Source: Spirochaetaceae bacterium (GTDB lineage Bacteria > Spirochaetota > Spirochaetia > SZUA-6 > Bin103). From it: 12,942 bases of DNA. The position numbers were made by a program, and so were the translations under genes. The notes beneath the pieces are model-generated. The model saw only the letters and a list, made by a program, of their open reading frames with translations, did not search any database and was not told where the DNA came from. Location: positions 1 through 12,942 of the forward strand of contig JAPOQV010000656.1 in the NCBI GenBank assembly GCA_026710565.1. The letters are read 5' to 3'. How positions within the stretch are numbered: the first letter of the stretch is position 1; each line of letters begins with the position of its first letter. Positions 6,635 through 12,942 of this stretch are shown one piece after another.

Positions 6635-7894
6635 ATGAGAGGAGCTGACGGGGTGGAGATCAACGGAGTCGCGTACCGGGTTCCGGACGCTCCGGTTGCC
6701 GTGGTGTGCGTCGACGGCGGCGACCCGGAGTACTTCGAGGCGGCACGGGCGGCAGGGTGCATCCCCACCGTCTCCCGCTTCATGAGCGCCGGCTTCAGCG
6801 CGGTCGCGCACTGCGGCATCCCCAGCTTCACCTGTCCCAACAACATCTCCATCGCCACCGGCGCGGCGCCCAAGGTCCACGGCATCTCCGGCAACTTCTA
6901 TCTCGACCGAGCGACCGGCCAGGCCGTCGTCATGACCGGCCCGGAGCTGATGCGCGCGCGCACGGTGTTCGACGTGCTCTCGAAGGCCGGCGCCGGGACC
7001 GTGGTCGTCACCGCCAAGGACAAGCTCCGCACCCAGCTCGGCAAGGGCCTGGACGTCGCTGCCGGCAACGTCTGCTTCTCCTCCCAGCACGCCGACCGGT
7101 GCACGGTCGCCGAGAACGGCATCACGGACGCCCTGGGCTTCGTCGGGCAGCCGCTCCCCGACATGTACTCGGAGGAACTGTCGCTGTTCGTGCTCGACGC
7201 CGGCATCCGGTTCCTGGAGCAGGATGATCCGCCGGCGCTCCTGTACCTGTCGCTGACCGACTACGTGCAGCACAAGTACGCCCCCGACCATCCTGCCGCG
7301 CTCGCCTTCTGCGCGGCGCTCGATCGACGGTTCGCGCGGCTGGAAGAGCTGGGCGCGACCGTCGCCCTGACCGCCGACCACGGCATGAAGGACAAGTGCG
7401 CCGCGGACGGGAGCTACAACATCGTCTACCTGCAGGATCTCCTGGACCGGCGCTTCGGCGCGGACCGCACCAGGGTGATCTGCCCGATCACCGACGCGTT
7501 CGTCGGCCATCACGGATCGCTCGGAGGCTTCGTCCGGGTCTACTGCTTCGGCGGCGTGCAACCGCGCGCCGTGGCCGACTTCATCCGCCCGCTCCAGGGG
7601 ATCGAGGAGGTGCTGGAGCGCCAGGATGCGGCGCAGCGGTTCGATCTTCCCGCCGACGTGGAGGGAGACGTGGCGGTGATCTCCACGGCCGATTACTGTG
7701 TCGGCATGGGGCGCGCCGACCACGACCTGGCCGACCTGCACGGAGAGCGGCTGCGCACTCACGGCGGACTGTCCGAGCGCGACGTGCCGTTCATCGTCAG
7801 CCGGCCGCTGAACGCCGGCTACCGCGCGCGGGCGCAGTCGGAGCAACTGATGAATCACCAGATCCTCGATTACGCCATCAACGGCACCGGTTGA
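6635..7894 (+). CDS. phnA: phosphonoacetate hydrolase
   Basis: This is a 419-residue enzyme of the alkaline phosphatase superfamily, predicted to hydrolyse the C-P bond of phosphonoacetate to acetate and phosphate with two metal ions, usually zinc. The identification rests on whole-length resemblance to characterised PhnA. APVAVVCVDGGDPEY carries the first metal Asp (D27), and PSFTCPNN the nucleophile Thr (T66). The substrate region VHGISGN is at 81-87 and VTAKDKLR, with two Lys (K128, K130), at 125-132. The remaining ligands are TDYVQHKYAP (D209, H213), TADHGM (D248, H249) and THGGLSE (H376). Length is normal for the family and all expected catalytic residues are present. It sits 12 bp after oxidoreductase 1 and 4 bp before the alcohol dehydrogenase, in a clear operon. 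No phosphonate transporter, PhnW or C-P lyase gene is in the window. Confidence 0.93.
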   Translation: MRGADGVEINGVAYRVPDAPVAVVCVDGGDPEYFEAARAAGCIPTVSRFMSAGFSAVAHCGIPSFTCPNNISIATGAAPKVHGISGNFYLDRATGQAVVMTGPELMRARTVFDVLSKAGAGTVVVTAKDKLRTQLGKGLDVAAGNVCFSSQHADRCTVAENGITDALGFVGQPLPDMYSEELSLFVLDAGIRFLEQDDPPALLYLSLTDYVQHKYAPDHPAALAFCAALDRRFARLEELGATVALTADHGMKDKCAADGSYNIVYLQDLLDRRFGADRTRVICPITDAFVGHHGSLGGFVRVYCFGGVQPRAVADFIRPLQGIEEVLERQDAAQRFDLPADVEGDVAVISTADYCVGMGRADHDLADLHGERLRTHGGLSERDVPFIVSRPLNAGYRARAQSEQLMNHQILDYAINGTG

Positions 7895-7898
7895 GGGC

Positions 7899-9002
7899 TT
7901 GCTCGTCGCACCGCGCACGGCCCGCGCCGCCGTCTACGACGCTCCCAACACGCCGTTCGTCGTCCGCCGCTATCCGCTGCGCGACGCGCGCCGCGACGAG
8001 GTCCTGGTACGGGTGTCCATGTCGACCATCTGCCGCTCCGACATCCATTCCTATCACGGGCATCGTCCCAACCCGTGCCCGGGGATCCTCGGCCACGAGA
8101 TCATCGGCGTCATCGATCAGCTCGGGGCGGACATCGAGACCGACCTGCGCGGCGATCCCGTCGCGGTCGGCGACCGCATCACCTGGACCGAGTACTTCCA
8201 CCACGGCCCCTCCTACTACCGGGAGGTTCACGACCTGCCGCAGAAGTCGCCGGGGGTGAGGAAGTACGGCCACGACCTGGTAGCCGACGACCCCCACTTC
8301 CTGGGCGGCTTCGCCGAGTACTGCTACGTCCTGCCCGGCACCGCCATCCTGAAGCTCCCGGAGGACCTGAGCGACGAAGAGGCGACCCCGATCAACTGCG
8401 GCGTCGCCACCGTCGTCGCGATCACCGAGGCGACGCGGATCGGGATGGGCGACGTCGTGGCCGTGCAGGGGCTGGGCCTGCTGGGGCTGTACGCGTGCGC
8501 GGTCGCCAAGACGCGCGGCGCCCGGCGGGTGATCGGCCTGGACGCCGTGGGCGACCGCCTGGAGGCGGCCAGGCAGTTCGGCGCGGATGCCGCGATCGAT
8601 GTCTCGGGCCGCGACTCATCTGACGTGGTGGCCGCGGTGCGGGAGCTGGCGCCGCCGGACGGCGTCGACGCGGTGATCGAGGTGTGCGGAGACGCCGCGG
8701 TGATCCCGGCCGGACTTCAGATGCTGCGCGTCGGCGGCCGCTATACCCTGGGCGGCATCGTCACCCCGCACGCCGACGTCACCATCGATGCCAACCTGCT
8801 GGTGAAGAACTGGATCACGCTGCGCGGCGTCCACAACTACCACCCGCGGCACCTGATTCAGGCGCTCGACTTCGTGGTCGCCAATCGGGAACGGTTTCCG
8901 TTCAAGCGGATCGTCGACGCCAGGTTCGGGCTCGATCAGCTCGACGAGGCGTTCCGCAAGGCGTCGGAGCGCACGGTGCTGCGCGCCGCCATCGTGCCCT
9001 GA
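7899..9002 (+). CDS. zinc-type alcohol dehydrogenase, phosphonate-catabolism associated (HpnZ-like)
   Basis: This is a 367-residue medium-chain dehydrogenase that should oxidise an alcohol with NAD(P)+. Catalytic zinc ligands fit C45 (STICRSDIH), H66-E67 (ILGHEIIG) and C167 (TPINCGVA). The Rossmann motif is GLGLLG (191-196). The LPQKSPGVRKYGHD stretch (113-126) recalls the LPQKC...KYGHE segment of the phosphonate-associated dehydrogenase group named HpnZ. Unlike that group, the structural-zinc lobe (about 93-130) has no Cys at all, so the second zinc is probably lost. The start is a TTG 4 bp after the phnA stop; no ATG or GTG exists in frame between the upstream stop and the catalytic Cys, so translational coupling to phnA is likely. 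The stop overlaps the next start (TGATG). In context, 2-hydroxyethylphosphonate is a candidate substrate (inference). Confidence 0.88.
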   Translation: MLVAPRTARAAVYDAPNTPFVVRRYPLRDARRDEVLVRVSMSTICRSDIHSYHGHRPNPCPGILGHEIIGVIDQLGADIETDLRGDPVAVGDRITWTEYFHHGPSYYREVHDLPQKSPGVRKYGHDLVADDPHFLGGFAEYCYVLPGTAILKLPEDLSDEEATPINCGVATVVAITEATRIGMGDVVAVQGLGLLGLYACAVAKTRGARRVIGLDAVGDRLEAARQFGADAAIDVSGRDSSDVVAAVRELAPPDGVDAVIEVCGDAAVIPAGLQMLRVGGRYTLGGIVTPHADVTIDANLLVKNWITLRGVHNYHPRHLIQALDFVVANRERFPFKRIVDARFGLDQLDEAFRKASERTVLRAAIVP

Positions 9003-10453
9003 TGAAAGCGCCCGACCTGGCCTTCGAACCACGCGGACTGTTCATCGGCGGCGAATGGGTCGCCGCTCATTCGCGGCGGACCATCACCAGCATCAATCCC
9101 GCCAACGGCGAGGTGCTGGGCGCGGTGCCGCTGGCCGACGAGCACGACGTGGACCGGGCGGTGGCCGCCGCCAAGGCCGCGTTTCCGGCGTGGGCGGCGC
9201 TGCCGGTGACGCGCCGCGCCGAGTACTTGCGCCGGCTGGCCGATGCCGTCGACCGCAACGCCGACTACCTGGCGCTGATGGACACGGTGGACAGCGGCAA
9301 CGCCATCTCCGGCATGCGCGGGGACATGACCTGGACGGCCGATGCGCTGCGCTACTTCGCCGGGCTGGTCACCGAGATGAAGGGCGAGACCATGTCGCGC
9401 GAGCCGGGCCACCTGAACCTGACCCTGCGCCAGCCCTACGGCGTGGTCGCCCGGATCAATCCGTTCAACCATCCATTTCGCTTCTGCGCCGAAAAGGCGG
9501 CCTCGGCGCTCGCCGCCGGCAACACCGTGGTGATCAAGGGACCGGAGCAGGCGCCGCTGTCGAGCCTGAAGCTGGGCGAGTTGTGCGCGGAGATCTTCCC
9601 GGCGGGCGTGGTGAACATCGTGACCGGAGACGGGGGCACCGGATCCTCCATGGTGCGCCACCGGGACGTGGCGCGGGTCGGCTTCGTCGGCTCGGTGGAG
9701 ACCGGACGCCGTGTCGCCCGCGAGGCGGCCGAGGGCCTCAAGGAGGTCACCCTGGAGCTCGGCGGCAAGAACCCGATCGTCATCTTTCCCGACGCCGACC
9801 CGGCCAAGGCCGCGGCACAGGCGGTGCAGGCGATGAACATGAACCGCCAGGGGCAGTCGTGCTCCTCCACGTCGCGGGTCCTCGTGCACCGCTCGCTGCA
9901 CGAGCGCGTGAGCGCCGAGCTGGTCAAGGCCGCGGATGCCATCCCGGTCGGCCTGCCGTGGCTGGACGATGCCGAGATGGGGCCGATCGTGTCGCGGCCG
10001 CAGTACGAGCGGGTGCTGGGGTACGTCGCCTCCGGCCGTGAGCAGGGCGCCGAGCTGCTGACCGGCGGCGGCCCGCCGTCCGATCCGGAGCTCGCCGCGG
10101 GCTTCTTCATCGCGCCCACCGTGTTCGACCGCGTCCGGCCCGAGATGCGCATCGGCAGCGAGGAGATCTTCGGTCCGGTGATGGCGATCATGAGCTGGTC
10201 CGACTTCGACGAGATGATCGAAGTCGCCAACGGCGTGATGTACGGGCTGACGGCGTCGCTGGTGACCGACGACTTCGGCGCCGCGATGCGCGCCGCCGAG
10301 CGGTTGCAGGCGGGCTACGTGTGGATCAACTCCTCGGGCCGCTACCTCGGTGCGCCCTACGGCGGCTGGAAGCAGAGCGGGATCGGCAAGGAGGAGTCGT
10401 TCGAGGAGTTGCTGAGCCACACTCGGGTCAAGAACATCAACATGCGCTGGTAG
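9002..10453 (+). CDS. NAD(P)-dependent aldehyde dehydrogenase (putative phosphonoacetaldehyde oxidation)
   Basis: This is a 483-residue aldehyde dehydrogenase of normal length. Conserved parts are NPFNHPF (153-159), the cofactor-binding Lys in VVIKGPEQAP (K179), GFVGSVETGRRV (227-238), the general-base Glu in LELGGKNP (E252) and the nucleophile Cys in NRQGQSCSSTSR (C287). EEIFGPV near residue 390 and the final GGWKQSGIGKEESFEELL element follow. The C-terminus resembles betaine-aldehyde-type dehydrogenases more than the classical PhnY of the PhnW-PhnY-PhnA pathway. Its ATG overlaps the alcohol dehydrogenase stop by one base, which implies coupled translation and probably sequential reactions. 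In context it would convert phosphonoacetaldehyde to phosphonoacetate, the PhnA substrate; this is inference, and another aldehyde is possible. Confidence 0.9.
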   Translation: MKAPDLAFEPRGLFIGGEWVAAHSRRTITSINPANGEVLGAVPLADEHDVDRAVAAAKAAFPAWAALPVTRRAEYLRRLADAVDRNADYLALMDTVDSGNAISGMRGDMTWTADALRYFAGLVTEMKGETMSREPGHLNLTLRQPYGVVARINPFNHPFRFCAEKAASALAAGNTVVIKGPEQAPLSSLKLGELCAEIFPAGVVNIVTGDGGTGSSMVRHRDVARVGFVGSVETGRRVAREAAEGLKEVTLELGGKNPIVIFPDADPAKAAAQAVQAMNMNRQGQSCSSTSRVLVHRSLHERVSAELVKAADAIPVGLPWLDDAEMGPIVSRPQYERVLGYVASGREQGAELLTGGGPPSDPELAAGFFIAPTVFDRVRPEMRIGSEEIFGPVMAIMSWSDFDEMIEVANGVMYGLTASLVTDDFGAAMRAAERLQAGYVWINSSGRYLGAPYGGWKQSGIGKEESFEELLSHTRVKNINMRW

Positions 10454-10483
10454 CTGCGTGAGCCGCGCAATAGGAGCAAACTG

Positions 10484-11674
10484 ATGGGAATCAGCGTCGC
10501 GATGGTCGGGACGGGGGCGTTCGCGCAGGGGTTCATCCCGCTGTTCAAGGCGCACCCGCTGGTCGAACGGATCGCCCTCTGCGATCTGGATGCGAAGAAG
10601 CTCGAGGACAACAAGGCCCGCCACGGGATCGCCGAGTCGTTCCCGTCGCTGGACGAGGTGTGCGCCTCGGACTTCGATGCCGCCGTCATCATCACCCAGC
10701 CGTGGCTGCACGGCCCGCAGGCGGTGCAGGCGCTGCGGGCGGGCAAGCACGCCTGGTCGGCGGTGCCGGCGGGCCGGACGCTCGACGAGTGCCGGGCGCT
10801 GATGCGGGCGGTGGAGGAAACCGGCCGCATCTACATGATGGCGGAGACCAGCTACTACTACCCGGCGGTCATCTACTGCCGCCGGCGCCATGCCGAGGGG
10901 GCGTTCGGCAGCATCGTCTACGCCGAATGCGAGTACTACCACGACTGGGACCACGGGCTGTACGCGGTGGCCCGCTGGCGGGGCGGGGAACGCTGGCGCT
11001 GGAGCGCCGGCGCGCCGCCCATGTACTACCCGACCCACTCCACCAGCCAGATCATGTCGGTGACCGGTGCGCGCATGGCGCGTGTCTCCTGCCAGGGATT
11101 CGTCGACCACCACTCCGACGCCGTGTACGAGGCGGCCAACAACGAGTACGGCAACACCTTCAGCAACGAGAGCGCGCTGTTCGCGATGTCGGACGGCAGC
11201 GCCTGCCGGGTGAACGAGTTCCGGCGCATCGGCCACCCCGGCGCGGTCCGGATGAGCCTGTTCGGGACGGAGGGATCGTTCGAGGAGGCGGTGGGCTCGC
11301 AGCGGTTCCTGGGCAAGGGCAAGGACGACGTGGTGGACGTGTCCGACCTGCTGACCTGCCGCACGGAGCCCGCCGATGGCGACCGCGGTGAGATGGGGGC
11401 CGTCACCTCGCGCGACGGCACGCACCTGGGCGCCGCGCCCATCCACCCGGTCGAGCGGCTGCCGCGCGAGTTCGCCGGGCTGCCCAACGGCCACGCCGGC
11501 GCCCACCAGTTCCTGGTCGACGACTTCGTCCGCGCCTGCCACGAGGGGACTCAGCCGCCCAACCACGTGTGGAACGCCGCCGCCTACACGGTGCCGGGCA
11601 TCGTCGCCCACGAGTCGGCGCTCCGCGGCGGCGAGCTGCTCGACATCCCGGACCTGGGGACGCCGCCCGGATGA
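10484..11674 (+). CDS. Gfo/Idh/MocA family oxidoreductase 2
   Basis: This is a 396-residue paralogue of the oxidoreductase at 5354-6622. The Rossmann motif is MVGTGAFAQGF (7-17) and strand 2 ends IALCDLDAKKL (30-40). The usual 'EKP' is replaced by WSAVPAG (91-97), so the canonical Lys is again missing. AVEETGRIYMMAETSYYYP (109-127) closely parallels the first copy, and MYYPTHSTSQIMSVTG (180-195) supplies H185. A Trp/Arg-rich stretch (WRGGERWRWSAG, 165-176) may be substrate-facing. The start is set by AGGAG (10472-10476), 7 bases upstream. It follows the aldehyde dehydrogenase by 30 bp and is the last recognised gene of the plus-strand cluster. It may act on the same compound as oxidoreductase 1, or on the partner step (inference). 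Confidence 0.88.
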   Translation: MGISVAMVGTGAFAQGFIPLFKAHPLVERIALCDLDAKKLEDNKARHGIAESFPSLDEVCASDFDAAVIITQPWLHGPQAVQALRAGKHAWSAVPAGRTLDECRALMRAVEETGRIYMMAETSYYYPAVIYCRRRHAEGAFGSIVYAECEYYHDWDHGLYAVARWRGGERWRWSAGAPPMYYPTHSTSQIMSVTGARMARVSCQGFVDHHSDAVYEAANNEYGNTFSNESALFAMSDGSACRVNEFRRIGHPGAVRMSLFGTEGSFEEAVGSQRFLGKGKDDVVDVSDLLTCRTEPADGDRGEMGAVTSRDGTHLGAAPIHPVERLPREFAGLPNGHAGAHQFLVDDFVRACHEGTQPPNHVWNAAAYTVPGIVAHESALRGGELLDIPDLGTPPG

Positions 11675-11868
11675 TGACCGGCGTTGACCCCAAATGCCAA
11701 GGCCTCGAATGTTGGACGAGACGCAGGGCGTATTAGTCCGCAACAACACACGCGGCTCAACAGTGCTCCATGCTGCGCACGACTCACGACGGTGCAACCA
11801 CTTGCGATGCGCGCGAACATCCGTGATACACTACGGGCCGTGGGTAACCACTATGTGGGAGAAAGGTC
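11675..11868 (+). other. intergenic region with base-composition change
   Basis: No gene or clear terminator is seen. GC falls visibly from about 11690 onward, marking the passage from the phosphonate cluster to a stretch with different base use. The promoter proposed for the ATPase gene lies in its right part. Confidence 0.5.
11802..11832 (+). promoter_or_regulatory. putative promoter of the ATPase gene
   Basis: TTGCGA (11802-11807) could be the -35 box. TACACT (11827-11832), preceded by TG one base upstream (11824-11825), would be an extended -10. The spacer is 19 bases, long but tolerable with an extended -10. The start of the ATPase gene follows 37 bases later. Confidence 0.4.
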
Positions 11869-12819
11869 ATGTCAGATACGGAGAAACTCCATCTTCCTAG
11901 CCTATCGATACGGACATTCCGTGGTATAGATACACTCACAATTCCGCGTTTGGGTCGGGTGACTGTACTCGCCGGTATGAACAGTGTGGGTAAGACGACG
12001 GTGCTTGACGCTGTCCGCGTCTACGCGGCGCGCGGTCGCTACAGCGTCGTGCATGAGCTGCTGGCAGATCGACAAGAGGTCACCGTAACGGAAGACGAAG
12101 ATGGAGATCCGGTACGAGAGATCGACTGGATCGCCCTGTTCCATGGAAGAAGCACAGACGAGAGTACCAGCATCCTCATAGGACCAGCGAACGGCGAAGA
12201 CCAGCTCCGGATTTCGCCAACCCCGAGCGATGAGGGCGCGGAAGAGCAGTTGGGATTGATTTTCGATCCAAATGAAACCCCGTTCCAGATCCTCAAGGTC
12301 ATGTTTCGAGATCACCGGCACTACCTCGGTAGTTTCCGTCGCTTGCGTTATGAGGGAAGGATTCGCCAACGATCGCTTGGCGACGAAGACGCGGCGCCAC
12401 ATATAACTTGCGAGCACATAGGACCCGGAATGTTGGGTGAACGCGACATGTCGCGGTTCTGGGATCGAGTAGCGCTTACAGACGATGAACACCAGGCCGT
12501 ACGAGCGCTTGAAATGGTCATCGGCAACGAGGTGGCCCGTGTCGCGATGATTGGAGATGGCGAGTCGCGTGTTCGTATCAGTGGTCGACGCGCAGTGATC
12601 AGGCTGAAGAGTTACGATCGTCCCGTGCCACTAAAGAGTCTTGGTGACGGAGCCGTGCGCCTGTTTGGTGTTGCCTTGGCACTTGCCAACAGCCGGGGCG
12701 GTTTCCTCCTGATCGATGAAGCGGAGAATGGAATCCATCATTCGGTGCAGCGCGACTTCTGGAAGATGGTATTGGCTACGGCTCAGATGAACGACGTTCA
12801 GCCCGGCTTATTCGCGTAG
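11869..12819 (+). pseudogene. OLD/AAA-type ATPase, 3' end truncated by an insertion sequence
   Basis: This frame of 316 codons starts at an ATG with GAAAGG just upstream. It encodes an ABC/OLD-like ATPase: Walker A GMNSVGKTT (36-44), a signature-like LKSLGDGAVRL (255-265), and Walker B GGFLLIDEAENGIHH (277-291). In this family the chain normally continues through a strand with a TTHS-type switch motif and a further C-terminal part. Here homology stops at MNDVQ (residue 311), and five unrelated codons (PGLFA) lead to a TAG in what looks like the end of an IS. The protein therefore lacks its switch histidine and is probably inactive. Such ATPases often work with a nuclease or TOPRIM partner in defence; none is visible here. 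Its GC is much lower than that of its neighbours (one 60-base line I counted is about 47%), which suggests horizontal transfer. Confidence 0.75.
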
Positions 12820-12942
12820 GAGTAGAGAAAAAGTAGGCGTGTCCGCCGATTTGCAGTAGAGTAAAGGTGTTACACAAACACGACCGCAAAGGACGGGACA
12901 CGCCGTGGGTGAAACTCTACCGATCTTCTCGACGACCTTCAA
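12802..12942 (+). mobile_element. left end of an IS1380-like insertion sequence, partial
   Basis: The likely terminus begins CCCGGCTTATTCGCG, exactly where the ATPase coding match ends. About 100 bp of AT-richer leader follows, then the first codons of a transposase at 12905. The leader has a 9-bp inverted repeat, GGCGTGTCC (12836-12844) with GGACACGCC (12896-12904), the second copy abutting the transposase start. The right end and the target duplication lie outside the window, so the exact terminus and family remain provisional. Confidence 0.55.
12905..12942 (+). CDS. IS transposase N-terminus (IS1380-like), cut by window end
   Basis: Twelve complete codons from GTG 12905 read VGETLPIFSTTF. 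From memory, IS1380-family transposases commonly begin with a Gly-Glu-x-Leu-Pro-x-Phe-x-x-Thr-Phe pattern. AAAGGA (12888-12893) lies 11 bases upstream as a possible ribosome binding site, and TTGCAG (12851-12856) could be a -35 box, though no good -10 is seen. The assignment depends on very few residues. Confidence 0.5.
   Translation, partial: MGETLPIFSTTF

Noticed and set aside
8936..11797. 953-codon open frame on the minus strand
   Set aside because: It is antisense to the alcohol dehydrogenase, aldehyde dehydrogenase and oxidoreductase 2 genes. It is rich in Arg, His and Ala, shows no domain, and is expected from strong third-position GC bias.
1..12942. CRISPR array, tRNA, rRNA or known riboswitch
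   Set aside because: Read through for regularly spaced repeats, cloverleaf ends and conserved riboswitch cores; none seen.

Overview
The window is GC-rich bacterial DNA, apart from its last ~1.2 kb. A predicted lipoprotein and a membrane-anchored MltF-type lytic transglycosylase suggest a Gram-negative-type envelope. Two Gfo/Idh/MocA oxidoreductases, a PHP-domain protein and a phosphonate gene cluster would suit a marine or host-associated lineage that degrades complex organic matter. The sequence alone does not fix the phylum.

Layout. (1) 1-349, minus strand: the N-terminal part of an NAD-dependent epimerase/dehydratase that runs off the left edge. Next to it, about 365-493 on the plus strand, is what looks like the orphan C-terminal tail of a sulfatase. 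(2) 552-1907, plus: a secreted, probably lipid-anchored Calx-beta protein. (3) 4062 down to 1948, minus: a tight cluster of a DUF350 membrane protein, a lytic transglycosylase and an FSR-like MFS transporter. (4) 4150-11674, plus: PHP-domain metal hydrolase, Gfo/Idh/MocA oxidoreductase 1, phosphonoacetate hydrolase (PhnA), a phosphonate-associated zinc-type alcohol dehydrogenase (HpnZ-like), an aldehyde dehydrogenase, and Gfo/Idh/MocA oxidoreductase 2. (5) 11690-12942: a segment of clearly lower GC with an OLD/AAA-type ATPase gene whose 3' end appears to be cut off by an IS1380-like insertion sequence. Only the first codons of its transposase are inside the window.

The centre of interest is block 4. 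PhnA is recognisable from its whole sequence and active-site motifs; the family splits phosphonoacetate into acetate and phosphate. It is followed at once by an alcohol dehydrogenase (4-bp gap) and an aldehyde dehydrogenase (TGATG overlap). Together these three could perform alcohol -> aldehyde -> acid -> C-P cleavage. This would fit 2-hydroxyethylphosphonate -> phosphonoacetaldehyde -> phosphonoacetate -> acetate + Pi. The usual entry enzyme PhnW (2-aminoethylphosphonate transaminase) is not in the window. The flanking oxidoreductases and the PHP protein suggest that the natural substrate may carry a sugar or polyol part, for example a phosphonate ester of a glycan. Enzyme families are read from the sequence; substrates and pathway order are inference.

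I see no tRNA, rRNA, CRISPR array, known riboswitch or convincing intrinsic terminator. The 223-bp gap 5131-5353 holds a nested set of inverted repeats and no gene.
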